Of a stretch of 43,369 nt of DNA, positions 1 to 7,942 are shown in pieces. The position numbers and the translations under genes were made by a program. The notes beneath the pieces are model-generated. The model was not told the DNA's origin. It saw only the letters and a list, made by a program, of their open reading frames with translations, and did no database searches. Source of the stretch: Bacteroidota bacterium (lineage in GTDB: Bacteria > Bacteroidota > Ignavibacteria > UBA10030); assembly GCA_025454835.1 (NCBI GenBank), contig JALONQ010000022.1, positions 1-43,369 on the forward strand. Reading direction: 5' to 3'. Position 1 is the stretch's first letter, and every line of letters begins with the position of its first letter.

Positions 1-102
1 TTGACTCCCTTGAGCGTGATACCGCAAACAACGTACGAGCGACTCTTTTGTTGCACAACAACGACCGTCAAACAGAGTTTTTCAGCAGCCTGCTAGTACG
101 CC

Positions 103-540
103 ATGCCAGCACGCCATCCACACCTCACGATCGCTTCTGTCGCGTTCACTCTTGTTCTGGGCTGTGGCGCTCCCTCGGACTTCGAAGGGATCTGGGCCGG
201 ACGTATGATCCAACCTGAAGGACCGCGCGCGCTCGACGGCTACCATCAGTATCTCCGGCTCGACGTCCAAGGCAACACGGTTCACGGTGTTTCACGAATT
301 GAGATCCCCGACACTGAATTCTTCGCCGAGATGTCAGCACACGGATCGATCAAGAACGACACCTTGTTCCTGACTGAAACAGCCATCGTCAACCAGCACG
401 CTCGCGAGGGGCACTTTTGGTGTCTGAAGCAAGCCTCTCTCGGGCTTGAGCGTCAGCACATGACCCTGTCGGGCGACTGGCATCCGAACGGAATGGACTG
501 TGCTCCTGGCAGGATCGAGTTGCATCGCATCTTACGCTAG
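103..540 (+). CDS. Small putative lipoprotein of unknown function (145 aa)
   Basis: The N-terminus is a short basic segment, a hydrophobic stretch and a lipobox (LVLGC, lipidated Cys near residue 21), so the product is probably an envelope lipoprotein. The mature part of about 124 residues is polar, starts with a Gly/Trp-containing segment (FEGIWAGRM) typical of small beta-rich lipoproteins, and has two further Cys near residues 107 and 132. I do not recognise a family. The ATG at 103 gives a complete signal sequence, but no clear Shine-Dalgarno precedes it. The upstream 102 bases hold no recognisable gene or convincing promoter. The stop codon lies at the left tip of the nested palindrome at 536-665. 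Confidence 0.6.
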   Translation: MPARHPHLTIASVAFTLVLGCGAPSDFEGIWAGRMIQPEGPRALDGYHQYLRLDVQGNTVHGVSRIEIPDTEFFAEMSAHGSIKNDTLFLTETAIVNQHAREGHFWCLKQASLGLERQHMTLSGDWHPNGMDCAPGRIELHRILR

Positions 541-665
541 TGCCGCTTCTCGAAAGAGATCTTGTGTGAGAAGCGTGCACTAGTGCCTGCCTGGCGGCAG
601 ACAGGCTCGTTTCCCATGCTTCTCTCACATGCCGCACAATAGAAGTGATGGAAAACGGCACTAGC
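536..665. repeat. Nested imperfect palindrome between two genes
   Basis: The outer arms are a perfect 10-bp inverted repeat: GCTAGTGCCG at 536-545 and CGGCACTAGC at 656-665. An inner pair is imperfect (TGTGTGAGAAGCGTG near 573-587 against CATGCTTCTCTCACAT near 616-632). The centre is a palindrome at 585-606 (GCCTGCCTG, GCGG, CAGACAGGC). The CTAGTGCC motif recurs at 537-544 and 580-587, and inverted at 657-664. The element fills almost the whole gap between the lipoprotein and the enoyl-CoA hydratase gene and could fold as a branched hairpin. It looks like a small non-coding interspersed element. Confidence 0.6.
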
Positions 666-697
666 AAGTCGCTCATCGAACTCATCCTCTCCTCCCC

Positions 698-1483
698 ATG
701 CCAACCTACGAGACACTCCTGACCGACGTCCGTAACGGCGTCCTGACGATCACCATGAACCGTCCGGACGTCTACAATGCCTTGAACGAGGCAATGAAGA
801 AAGAGCTGAACGATGCGTTCAAGGAAGCAGAAAAGAACGCCGAGGTCCGGTGCATCGTGCTTCGCGGCGCCGGGCAGAAGGCGTTCTGCTCCGGACAGGA
901 CCTCAAGGAGCACCAAGGGAAGAAGCGTTCGCTCAAGGAATCATTGCAGAAGAGTTACAATCCGCTCATCCGACGGATGCGGGGGATCGAAAAGCCCGTC
1001 ATCGGGATGATCAACGGCGTGGCTGCGGGGGCCGGGCTGAGCCTGGCGCTCGCGTGCGACCTTCGCATCATGTCCGATTCCGCCAAGCTGATCGAGGTCT
1101 TCGTCCGCATCGCTCTCGTGCCCGATTCCGGCTCTCATTGGTTCCTTCCCCGTCTGGTCGGGATGGCCCGGGCCTTCGAGTACGCGACGCTGGGGGACGA
1201 TGTCGCAGCGGTCGAGGCCGAGCGGGTCGGGCTCGTCAATCGCGTCGTGCCGGCGGCCGACCTCGAGAAGGAGACCATAGCGCTGGCCACGCGGATGGCC
1301 GCAGGTCCTACACGGACGATCGGCCTGATCAAGCGGACCCTCAACAAGGCGCAGACCTCATCGCTCGACGAGCTGCTGGACTATGAGGCGACGATCCAGG
1401 AGATCGCATCGAACACCGACGACCATCGTGAAGGGGTGACGGCATTCCTCGAGAAGCGGAAGGCTGAGTTCGCGGGACGCTAG
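698..1483 (+). CDS. Enoyl-CoA hydratase/isomerase family protein (PaaG-like)
   Basis: A 261-residue crotonase-fold protein of normal family length. Visible features are the oxyanion-hole segment CSGQDL near residues 64-69, the GVAAGAGLSLALACDLR core (about 107-123), and LVPDSG around 140-145, where an Asp (D143) occupies the position used by PaaG-type isomerases rather than the usual hydratase Glu. The family hydrates or isomerises enoyl-CoA intermediates. With the 3-hydroxyacyl-CoA dehydrogenase and thiolase downstream it would complete a beta-oxidation or lower phenylacetate-type route. The substrate is not determinable here, as no PaaABCDE or ligase genes are present. Start at ATG 698, just after the nested palindrome. 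Confidence 0.88.
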   Translation: MPTYETLLTDVRNGVLTITMNRPDVYNALNEAMKKELNDAFKEAEKNAEVRCIVLRGAGQKAFCSGQDLKEHQGKKRSLKESLQKSYNPLIRRMRGIEKPVIGMINGVAAGAGLSLALACDLRIMSDSAKLIEVFVRIALVPDSGSHWFLPRLVGMARAFEYATLGDDVAAVEAERVGLVNRVVPAADLEKETIALATRMAAGPTRTIGLIKRTLNKAQTSSLDELLDYEATIQEIASNTDDHREGVTAFLEKRKAEFAGR

Positions 1484-1503
1484 GAGTCGCCCAAGGAAAG
1501 AGC

Positions 1504-1581
1504 ATCCACGAAGTGACACAAATGGAAGAGACCATTTCGTGAGAGAGGCCGACTTCGTGTTCATGAGTGTACTTTGTGGAT
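1504..1581. repeat. Intergenic inverted repeat, CACGAAG type, copy 1
   Basis: ATCCACGAAGTGACAC at 1504-1519 is inverted imperfectly as GTGTACTTTGTGGAT at 1567-1581. The right half contains CGACTTCGTGT (1550-1560) and TTCGTGTTCATGAGTG (1554-1569). The first is found directly repeated and the second inverted in the spacer before the class V aminotransferase (12226-12318), so these are two copies of one dispersed element. The rest of this spacer (1582-1672) shows no gene and no clear promoter. Confidence 0.65.
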
Positions 1582-1672
1582 CGCTCCAGATTCTTGTGCT
1601 TCATCGCGTTGTTTTTCAGGCCCGTTGTCCGTAGGTTTAGGTCGGTCCAACCTCATTTCTGAACCAGACTCG

Positions 1673-2563
1673 ATGTTCAAGTACATAGCCGTGATCGGTG
1701 CGGGTACGATGGGGGCGGGAATTGCCCAAGTCGTCGCCCAGATGAAGTGCGACGTCTATCTCTACGACGTCAACGATACCCTGCTGCGCCGCGCGGTCGA
1801 GCGCATCAAGGCCGACCTGAAGAGGGCCGTTCAGAAGGGACTCATGACGCCCGAAGAGGTCCTGGCGGTCCTCGACCACATCCGCCCAAAGACCCACCTG
1901 CCCGACATGAGCCCGGCTGAGTTCGTGATCGAAGCGGTCACGGAGGACCTGCGCGTCAAGCGTGACATGCTGCGGCGGATGGAAGAGGTCGTCAAGCAGG
2001 GGGTCGTGCTTGCCACCAACACCTCCTCCATTCCCGTCACCGCCATCGCCGCCGGCTTGAAGCAGCCCTCGAAGGTCGTCGGGATGCACTTCTTCAATCC
2101 CGCGCCGATCATGAAGCTCGTCGAAGTCGTCCGCGGCGACAGGACCTCGGACGACACCCTGAAAACGACGGTCGATTTCGCTTCCTTCCTCGGCAAGACA
2201 TCCGTGACCGTCAAGGACACGCCTGGATTCATTGTCAACCGGGTCGCGCGGCCATACTACGGAGAGGCGCTCAGGATCGTTGGGGAGAATCTGGCCACGG
2301 TGGACCAGGTAGACCGTATCGCGCGTGAAGTCGCGGGTTTCGCCATGGGGCCCTTCGAACTCATGGACCTCATCGGGATCGACGTCAATCTCTCCGTCAC
2401 CCAGTCGATGTATGACCAGTTCGGCGGAGAACCCCGCTATCGGCCGCATCCGATCCAGAAGCGCATGGTCGATGCCGGAAAGCTCGGACGGAAGACGAAC
2501 GAAGGCTTCTACCGCTACGACGAATTCTCGAAGAAACGGATCGACGAACCGGGCCGCTCATGA
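1673..2563 (+). CDS. 3-hydroxyacyl-CoA dehydrogenase (NAD-dependent)
   Basis: Oxidises L-3-hydroxyacyl-CoA to 3-ketoacyl-CoA. The N-terminal Rossmann domain carries GAGTMGAG (residues 9-16); the catalytic His is in MHFFNP (H139), paired with E151 in the KLVEVV segment. The C-terminal helical domain starts near residue 184 (DTPGFIVNR) and includes GPFELMDLIGID. At 296 residues it matches single-domain Hbd-type enzymes. The reading frame is open further upstream, but ATG 1673 puts the glycine-rich loop at the normal distance from the N-terminus; no strong Shine-Dalgarno is visible. Its TGA overlaps the ATG of the next gene (ATGA), suggesting translational coupling. Confidence 0.92.
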   Translation: MFKYIAVIGAGTMGAGIAQVVAQMKCDVYLYDVNDTLLRRAVERIKADLKRAVQKGLMTPEEVLAVLDHIRPKTHLPDMSPAEFVIEAVTEDLRVKRDMLRRMEEVVKQGVVLATNTSSIPVTAIAAGLKQPSKVVGMHFFNPAPIMKLVEVVRGDRTSDDTLKTTVDFASFLGKTSVTVKDTPGFIVNRVARPYYGEALRIVGENLATVDQVDRIAREVAGFAMGPFELMDLIGIDVNLSVTQSMYDQFGGEPRYRPHPIQKRMVDAGKLGRKTNEGFYRYDEFSKKRIDEPGRS

Positions 2564-3492
2564 CCTCCAACAAGGAACGCACGCCGGCCCGTGGCGTCGC
2601 CAAGGCTCCGAAACGAAAAGAACCTGCGGGCAAGAAGAAAGCGGCGCCGGCCGCCAGGCCCGTCCGCACCACCCCTTCGAAGGCGCCAACGCCGGAAGTG
2701 AAGCCACGCGCATCCGCGACGGCCATTCCTGTCCTGCTGCTGTCGGGCGAAGGGAGCCTTGCGCTCGAGTACGCGGTGGCTGCTGCGGCCAAAGGCTACG
2801 CGGTCCACTTGTGGAACGTGGACCCGCTCCCCGCCAAGTCGGCGCTTCCTCAGCAAGCCTCGATCGTCGCTACGCCCACGGCGAATGCAGCGGTGGCCCT
2901 TGAGGTCACGATCTCCGACCGGGCGGCCAAGCAGCGCAACGTCAAGGCCCTCGATAGCGCGCTCCCGACGACGTCTCCCATTATCTCCTCGTCGCTGACG
3001 GTCACCGCCGTGGAACAGGCGAGCTGGATCGTAGGGAAGCACCGGCTGGTGGGGTGCGCTGCTTTGCCCACGTACGCATCGAAGCTGACCGTCGAGGTGG
3101 CTCCGACCGTGTTTTCGCCCCGTCAGACCCTTGAGGCCGTCGGCGCCTTCTATGCTTCTCTCGGACAGCGGATGGAACTCGTGCAGGACCGCGTCGGGTT
3201 GGTCTCCGCGCGGATCATCTGCCAGCTGATCAACGAGGCGGCTTTCGCCCTGCAGGAAGACGTGGCCCGTCCTGAGGATGTGGACACGGCGATGCAACTC
3301 GGCGTCAACTATCCGCACGGCCCGTTCGCGTGGGCTGATATCCTGGGGATGCGCAATGTGGTCGCCATCCTCCAGGCGCTTCACGCCGACTACGCCGAGG
3401 AACGCTACCGCGTCTCCCCGCTGCTGCGTCAGATGGCGCTCGGCGGCGAATGGTGGCGGCGACAACTGGAGCAATCACCGAAGGGAATGTGA
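2560..3492 (+). CDS. Degenerate 3-hydroxyacyl-CoA dehydrogenase-like protein
   Basis: 310 residues in three parts. The first ~45 are a Lys/Pro/Ala-rich tail, probably disordered. A Rossmann-like part follows (about 46-190), in which the dinucleotide loop reads GEGSLA instead of GxGxxG. The catalytic HFFNP segment is replaced by AALPT in the block aligned to VGMHFFNP...KLVEV (VGCAALPTYASKLTVEV). From about residue 205 a well-kept 3HCDH C-terminal domain follows (LINEAAFALQEDVARPEDVD, NYPHGPFAWADILGM). It therefore looks like a non-catalytic partner corresponding to the second half of two-repeat PaaH-type enzymes, encoded separately. It overlaps the active dehydrogenase gene by 4 bp. Role inferred, not demonstrated. 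Confidence 0.72.
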   Translation: MTSNKERTPARGVAKAPKRKEPAGKKKAAPAARPVRTTPSKAPTPEVKPRASATAIPVLLLSGEGSLALEYAVAAAAKGYAVHLWNVDPLPAKSALPQQASIVATPTANAAVALEVTISDRAAKQRNVKALDSALPTTSPIISSSLTVTAVEQASWIVGKHRLVGCAALPTYASKLTVEVAPTVFSPRQTLEAVGAFYASLGQRMELVQDRVGLVSARIICQLINEAAFALQEDVARPEDVDTAMQLGVNYPHGPFAWADILGMRNVVAILQALHADYAEERYRVSPLLRQMALGGEWWRRQLEQSPKGM

Positions 3493-3494
3493 CC

Positions 3495-4184
3495 ATGCAA
3501 CGTCGCTGGATGGTGCTGCTGCCGCTCTTGGCCGCCACGGCCTGGGGCCAGCCCAAGCTCTCGCTCGACCGGCCGGAGATCGACCTCGGCGTCGTCTACC
3601 GGGGGGCCGTGAAGAAGGCGAAGTTCACGCTCAAGAACATCGGCAATGAGCCGCTCAAGATCCTGCAGATGGTCCCTTCTTGCGGATGCACGGCGCTGAA
3701 GCGGCCGAAGGAGGTCCTTGCGCCGGGCGAATCTGACGTGATCGAAGTGGAGTTCAGCAGCGCGACGTTCCGCGGGCGGGTCGAATCGAAGCGCGTCGAC
3801 ATCCAGACGAATGACCCGACGGCTGAGTACGCCACCGTGATGCTCACGGCCGACGTGCGCGAGGAGTTGGCGCCCGTCCAGGGATCGTCGCTCGCCTGGT
3901 TCGGAGCGGTACCGCTCGGCAAACCGTCCGACTACCGACTGGTCTTCAAGAACGTGACGGACCGCCCGATCGGAATCAGGGGCTTCAAGGCTCCGACCGG
4001 CCGCGTGACGGTCAAGTGGAACAAAGCCCGCATCGCGTCGCAGGAAGATGTGGAGTTCACCATCACGCTGACCCCTGACCGAGAGGGCTACACGTCGGAC
4101 CATGTGGACATCGAGATCGATAGCCGCAATCAACCGATCGTGCAGGTGAGCGTCATGTTCATCGGGCAGAAGAATCCGTCGTGA
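3495..4184 (+). CDS. DUF1573 domain protein, exported
   Basis: 229 residues with a short signal peptide (hydrophobic MVLLPLLAATAWG, predicted cleavage near residue 19). The DUF1573 signature follows: a beta-rich segment ending in PSCGCTA (C63, C65), then an ASH/MSP-like immunoglobulin-type fold (ETNDP-like QTNDPTAEYATVMLTADV around 110-128) and a second similar region to the C-terminus. DUF1573 proteins are periplasmic or surface proteins of unknown biochemical role. The reading frame extends upstream, but ATG 3495 gives an intact signal peptide; GAAGGGA lies 6-12 bases upstream. It sits 2 bp after the dehydrogenase-like gene, and its stop overlaps the GTG of the rhodanese gene. Confidence 0.85.
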   Translation: MQRRWMVLLPLLAATAWGQPKLSLDRPEIDLGVVYRGAVKKAKFTLKNIGNEPLKILQMVPSCGCTALKRPKEVLAPGESDVIEVEFSSATFRGRVESKRVDIQTNDPTAEYATVMLTADVREELAPVQGSSLAWFGAVPLGKPSDYRLVFKNVTDRPIGIRGFKAPTGRVTVKWNKARIASQEDVEFTITLTPDREGYTSDHVDIEIDSRNQPIVQVSVMFIGQKNPS

Positions 4185-4687
4185 CCTCCCCGCTTCCGAT
4201 CCTCAGCCCACGGCAACGTCTGCACGAAGCCGTTCGAGAGGCGGCCGCACTCGTACTCGTGGCCGTCGCTATCGGGCTTTTCTACAATGGGGTCACCGGC
4301 AAGGGCATCTTCGGCACGCCCAAGCCCGCTGCAGCTTCCACCCAGGCAGGTCCAGCGCCGGAGATCATCCCGTTGGAGACGGCGGTCGCCCTCCACCGCG
4401 ATGGCACAGCCCTGTTCGTCGACTCGCGGCACGAGTTCGACTTTCGGTTGGGACATATTCCGGGAGCGATCGTCGTCCCGTTGAAAGAGGCTGACGGCAT
4501 CATCGCCGGAATCAGCCTCCCCAAGGACCGGCCCGTCGTCGTGTACTGTGACGGCGCCGGGTGCAATTCGAGTTTCGAGGTCGGCGCGAAGTTCAGCGCC
4601 GCCGGCTACACAAAGGTCTACATCTTCTTTGCCGGCTGGACCGCCTGGAAGGCCGCCGGCCATGAGACCTTAAAGGAGCATCCATGA
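4181..4687 (+). CDS. Membrane-anchored rhodanese-domain protein
   Basis: 168 residues. One transmembrane segment near residues 21-37 (AAALVLVAVAIGLFY) is followed by a Pro/Ala linker and a single rhodanese domain from about residue 58. The domain shows VDSRHEFDFRLGHIPGA (80-96), the active-site loop VYCDGAGCNSS with the likely persulfide Cys C123 (a second Cys is C128), and the terminal GW..W motif (AGWTAWKAAG). It presumably handles sulfane sulfur or thiol redox at the outer face of the membrane. The GTG start (4181) is chosen because it overlaps the preceding stop (GTGA). The stop overlaps the next ATG (ATGA), so DUF1573, rhodanese and MauE-like genes are coupled. Confidence 0.85.
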   Translation: MTSPLPILSPRQRLHEAVREAAALVLVAVAIGLFYNGVTGKGIFGTPKPAAASTQAGPAPEIIPLETAVALHRDGTALFVDSRHEFDFRLGHIPGAIVVPLKEADGIIAGISLPKDRPVVVYCDGAGCNSSFEVGAKFSAAGYTKVYIFFAGWTAWKAAGHETLKEHP

Positions 4688-5166
4688 ACTCGCTCCTCGC
4701 CGACCGCCGCCTGGAACTGCTTACCCGCCTCGTCGTGGGCACGATCTTCGTCTCCGCAAGCATCGAGAAGGCCGCCGAACCGGCGGCATTCGCCGCCATG
4801 ATCGACAACTACAAGGTCCTCTCCCCCGCGCTCTCGATGTTCGTGGCCAGCACGCTCCCCTGGGTCGAGTTGATCTGCGGCGTCGCCGTCATTCTCGGTG
4901 TCGGCGTCAGGGGCGGCGCGTTGGTGATCGGCCTCCTGACGATCGGATTCACCTTCGCCGTGATCTCGGGTATCATGCGCGGACTGGATATCTCCTGCGG
5001 GTGCTATACGCTCGACCCGGAAGTGGGTAAGATCGGCTGGCGGAAGGTGGTCGAGAACTCCGGAATCGTGGTTTTGTCGGTTTTTCTGGTATATTCCACG
5101 GCGGCTCGGGTCACGCTGGATCGGCTGGTCGCCGGCAGGAGAGAACAGGAGGCATCCTCCAACTGA
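4684..5166 (+). CDS. MauE/DoxX-like redox-associated membrane protein
   Basis: 160 residues with four hydrophobic segments (about 14-26, 52-72, 79-97, 124-140). The pattern is that of MauE/DoxX-family membrane proteins: an R-x-x-x-G-x-x-F-x-x-S-x-x-K start (RLVVGTIFVSASIEKA), a PWVEL motif, and DISCGC with a CxC pair (C105, C107) at the end of the third segment. MauE was named for methylamine dehydrogenase maturation; such proteins are thought to pass electrons or disulfide equivalents across the membrane. Its neighbours here, rhodanese and DUF1573, also carry paired or loop Cys, supporting a shared thiol chemistry (inference). No dedicated terminator follows. Confidence 0.78.
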   Translation: MNSLLADRRLELLTRLVVGTIFVSASIEKAAEPAAFAAMIDNYKVLSPALSMFVASTLPWVELICGVAVILGVGVRGGALVIGLLTIGFTFAVISGIMRGLDISCGCYTLDPEVGKIGWRKVVENSGIVVLSVFLVYSTAARVTLDRLVAGRREQEASSN

Positions 5167-5239
5167 TTCGCTCCGCTTCCGCCCGTCCTCGCTGTCCCCT
5201 CCGCTGTCTCCAACCACCTCCTCCTTTCGCTGACGCCTG

Positions 5240-6451
5240 ATGCGCGCCACGTCTGACGCCTTCCTCATCGATGCCACTCGTACGCCTGTCGGGCGTTACG
5301 GCGGGGCCCTCTCTTCCGTGCGCCCCGATGACCTCAGTGCCCTGATCTTGAAGTCGCTCGTCCAACGAACCGGCGTCGACCCAGGACGCGTCGATGACGT
5401 CCTCTGGGGCTGCGCCAATCAGGCGGGCGAGGACAATCGTAACATCGGGCGCATGGGAGTCTTGCTCGCAGGGTTTCCCGTGACGGTGCCCGCCACGACG
5501 ATCAATCGGCTCTGTGGGTCAAGCCTCGACGCTGTCAACTTGGCCGCCCGAACGATCTGGAGCGGGGACGCCGACCTCATCATTGCCGGCGGTGTCGAGT
5601 CGATGAGCCGGGCCCCGTATGTCATTCCCAAGAATGTGAGCGGCAAAGCCCTGTTCGGCAATCTGACCGCGTATGATACGGCGCTCGGATGGCGGTTCCC
5701 GAACCCCGCGATCGAGAAACTCATTCCCCTCGAGTCCATGGGTGAGACGGCGGAGAATATCTTCGACCGCGCCAAGATCTCGCGGGAGGATCAGGATGCC
5801 TTCGCCCTTCGCAGCCACGAACGGGCCGTCCAAGCGACCATTGATGAACGATTTGCCGAGGAACTAACGAACGTCGAAGTGCGCGAAGGCAAAGGCGAGA
5901 CGGTGCTCGTGGCGGAGGACGAAGGCCCTCGCGCTGATACATCTCTCGAGCAACTCGCGCGCCTCAAGCCTGCCTTCCGGAAGAACGGAACGGTCACGGC
6001 CGGTAACTCGTCGTCCCTCAATGACGGCGCGGCCGCCATCCTCGTCGCTTCGGAGAAGGCCGTAAAGGAGTTCCACCTGATGCCAAAGGCGCGCATCGTC
6101 TCGACGGGCGTTGCCGGGGTCGATCCGCGCACGATGGGTATGGGACCGGTGCCCGCCACTCAGCAGGCGCTGGCCAAGTCGGGGCTACAGGTGAAGCACA
6201 TGGACCTGACCGAGTTGAATGAAGCCTTCGCCGTGCAGTCGTTGGCGGTGATGCGCGAACTCGGACTCGATCCCGATCTGACGAACGTCAACGGTGGCGC
6301 GATCGCGCTCGGGCACCCGCTCGGATGCAGCGGCGCACGCATCATGACCACGTTGTTGCACGAACTCGTCCGCCGCCGACATCGCTATGGCCTCGCCACC
6401 ATGTGCATCGGCGTCGGACAAGGGATCGCGACAATCATTGAAAGGGCGTAG
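5240..6451 (+). CDS. Acetyl-CoA C-acyltransferase (thiolase, PcaF/PaaJ-like)
   Basis: 403 residues, a full-length degradative thiolase. The acyl-accepting Cys is in NRLCGSS (C92), the catalytic His in [14 protein letters not shown] (H359), and the second catalytic Cys in CIGVGQG (C389). The N-terminus [14 protein letters not shown] is typical of beta-ketoadipyl-CoA/acetyl-CoA acyltransferases. It cleaves 3-ketoacyl-CoA with CoA to release acetyl-CoA and is the final step of the pathway begun by the genes at 698 and 1673. The 73 bases upstream are pyrimidine-rich and hold no evident Shine-Dalgarno. Confidence 0.93.
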   Translation: MRATSDAFLIDATRTPVGRYGGALSSVRPDDLSALILKSLVQRTGVDPGRVDDVLWGCANQAGEDNRNIGRMGVLLAGFPVTVPATTINRLCGSSLDAVNLAARTIWSGDADLIIAGGVESMSRAPYVIPKNVSGKALFGNLTAYDTALGWRFPNPAIEKLIPLESMGETAENIFDRAKISREDQDAFALRSHERAVQATIDERFAEELTNVEVREGKGETVLVAEDEGPRADTSLEQLARLKPAFRKNGTVTAGNSSSLNDGAAAILVASEKAVKEFHLMPKARIVSTGVAGVDPRTMGMGPVPATQQALAKSGLQVKHMDLTELNEAFAVQSLAVMRELGLDPDLTNVNGGAIALGHPLGCSGARIMTTLLHELVRRRHRYGLATMCIGVGQGIATIIERA

Positions 6452-6483
6452 CGAGCACCAGTCCAGGACCAAGCCAAAGCAGG

Positions 6484-6570
6484 ACCGCCAAGGCCGCCAA
6501 GGCAGCTGTTCCGTCTTCATGCAGACATCAACTCCAATCCTTCGACCTAGGACTTGGCGTCTTGGCGGTT
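6484..6570. repeat. Inverted repeat of the CCGCCAAG type
   Basis: ACCGCCAAGGCCGCCAAG at 6484-6501 faces CTTGGCGTCTTGGCGGTT at 6553-6570. The arms match except for one inserted base. The element occupies the centre of the 174-bp spacer between the thiolase and the PLP enzyme. A single related arm, ACCACAAAGAACGCCAAG, lies at 23817-23834 beside a terminator. This looks like a dispersed non-coding repeat. The remaining spacer shows no gene. Confidence 0.6.
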
Positions 6571-6625
6571 CATCTTTTCCACCGAAAGATCCCATCGCAA
6601 TCACCATTGCACCATAAGGTGTCCC

Positions 6626-7942
6626 ATGAAAGACAAACGTGAATACGTGAAGCGCATGAAGCCGGAAAGCCTCATGATGTCCTACGGCTACAAGCCCGAG
6701 TGGTCAGAGGGTTCTGTGAAGTCTCCCATCTTTCAGACCTCGACCTTCACCTTCAAAACGGCTGAGCAAGGAAAGGCCCACTTTGAGTTGGCCTACGGGA
6801 AGCGGACCCTCGGTCCGGACGAGGAGCCCGGTCTCGTATACACTCGTATCAACAACCCCGACATCGAGATCCTGGAGGACCGCCTCTGCCTGTGGGACGG
6901 CGCCGAAGCCTGCGCGGCCTTCGCCAGCGGTATGGCCGCGATCAGCACGACCCTGATGGAGGTGTTGCAGCCAGGCGACCTGGTCGCCTTCTGCGAACCC
7001 CTTTACGGAGGGACGGAACACTTCCTGCGGGAGTTCCTGCCGAAGATGAAGATCGAATCGGTCAGCTTCCTGCCCGGACAGACGATCGACGAGGTCCGCG
7101 AGGTCATCAAGCGGTCCGGCAAAGCCGACAAACTCGCCCTGCTCTACTTCGAGTCGCCGGCCAACCCGACGAACGGCCTCGTCGACATTGACATGGTCGT
7201 CCAATTGGGCAAAGAGTTCTCGACGAAAGACCGGAAGGTCCTGACGGCGATCGACAACACCTTTCTGGGACCGATCTTCCAGCATCCCCTGAAGCACGGG
7301 ATCGACCTCGTCATCTACTCCGCGACGAAGTATATCGGCGGACACAGCGACGTCATTGCCGGCGCCACGCTGGGCTCGGCCGAGATGATCCACCGCGTCA
7401 AAGCCCTCCGGTCGATGCTCGGGACGATGGTCGGTGCGCATACGGGATGGCTGCTCATGCGTTCGCTGGAGACGCTGAAACCCCGCATGATGTTGCAGTG
7501 TGAGAATGCCAAGAAGATCGCCGAGTGGCTTTCACATCATCCCAAAGTGCGAAAGGTCTACTACCCCGGTCTCTTGAAGCCGGGCGATCCGCAGTACGAG
7601 ATCTATCAACGTCAGTGTGACGCTCCCGGGGCCATGATCAGCTTTGACATCGTGGGGGGCGAGCGGGAAGCGTTCAGGTTCCTCAACTCCATGAAGCTCA
7701 TCAAACTGGCCGTGAGCCTGGGAAGCACCGAGTCGCTGGCCGAGCATCCGTTCTCGATGACGCATTGCGGCGTCGACGATCACGTGAAGCGCCACACGGG
7801 CTTGACGGAAAGCCTCGTGCGCGTCTCGATCGGGGTCGAGGACCCCGAAGACCTCATCTGGGACATCGACCAGGCCCTCAAGTATGTCGAGATGGCCGGA
7901 GAGACCAAGGTCGAAGCTGCCGCATCGGAGGGTGTGAAGTGA
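6626..7942 (+). CDS. Cystathionine gamma-synthase family PLP-dependent enzyme
   Basis: 438 residues, longer than the usual ~390-400 of the family. Fold-type I Cys/Met-metabolism enzyme: YTRINNPD (72-79) replaces the usual YSR-N-P block, SGMAAI (101-106) and PLYGGT (125-130) bind cofactor, AIDNTF holds the PLP-pyridine Asp (D210), and YSATKYIGGHSD holds the Schiff-base Lys (K235). Possible reactions are cystathionine synthesis, O-acylhomoserine sulfhydrylation or methionine/cystathionine gamma-lysis; sequence alone does not decide. ATG 6626 is chosen over an upstream in-frame ATG because AAGGTG precedes it and the upstream part is repeat-derived. The next gene starts with a GTG overlapping the stop. 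Confidence 0.87.
   Translation: MKDKREYVKRMKPESLMMSYGYKPEWSEGSVKSPIFQTSTFTFKTAEQGKAHFELAYGKRTLGPDEEPGLVYTRINNPDIEILEDRLCLWDGAEACAAFASGMAAISTTLMEVLQPGDLVAFCEPLYGGTEHFLREFLPKMKIESVSFLPGQTIDEVREVIKRSGKADKLALLYFESPANPTNGLVDIDMVVQLGKEFSTKDRKVLTAIDNTFLGPIFQHPLKHGIDLVIYSATKYIGGHSDVIAGATLGSAEMIHRVKALRSMLGTMVGAHTGWLLMRSLETLKPRMMLQCENAKKIAEWLSHHPKVRKVYYPGLLKPGDPQYEIYQRQCDAPGAMISFDIVGGEREAFRFLNSMKLIKLAVSLGSTESLAEHPFSMTHCGVDDHVKRHTGLTESLVRVSIGVEDPEDLIWDIDQALKYVEMAGETKVEAAASEGVK

Noticed and set aside
1-102. Promoter starting with TTGACT at position 1
   Set aside because: The -35-like hexamer has no -10-like partner at 16-18 bases, and it lies at the window edge, so the context is missing.
7765-7938. N-terminal extension of the first CocE-like hydrolase by 58 codons
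   Set aside because: The extension is inside the cystathionine gamma-synthase gene and not hydrolase-like; GTG 7939 restores a signal peptide.
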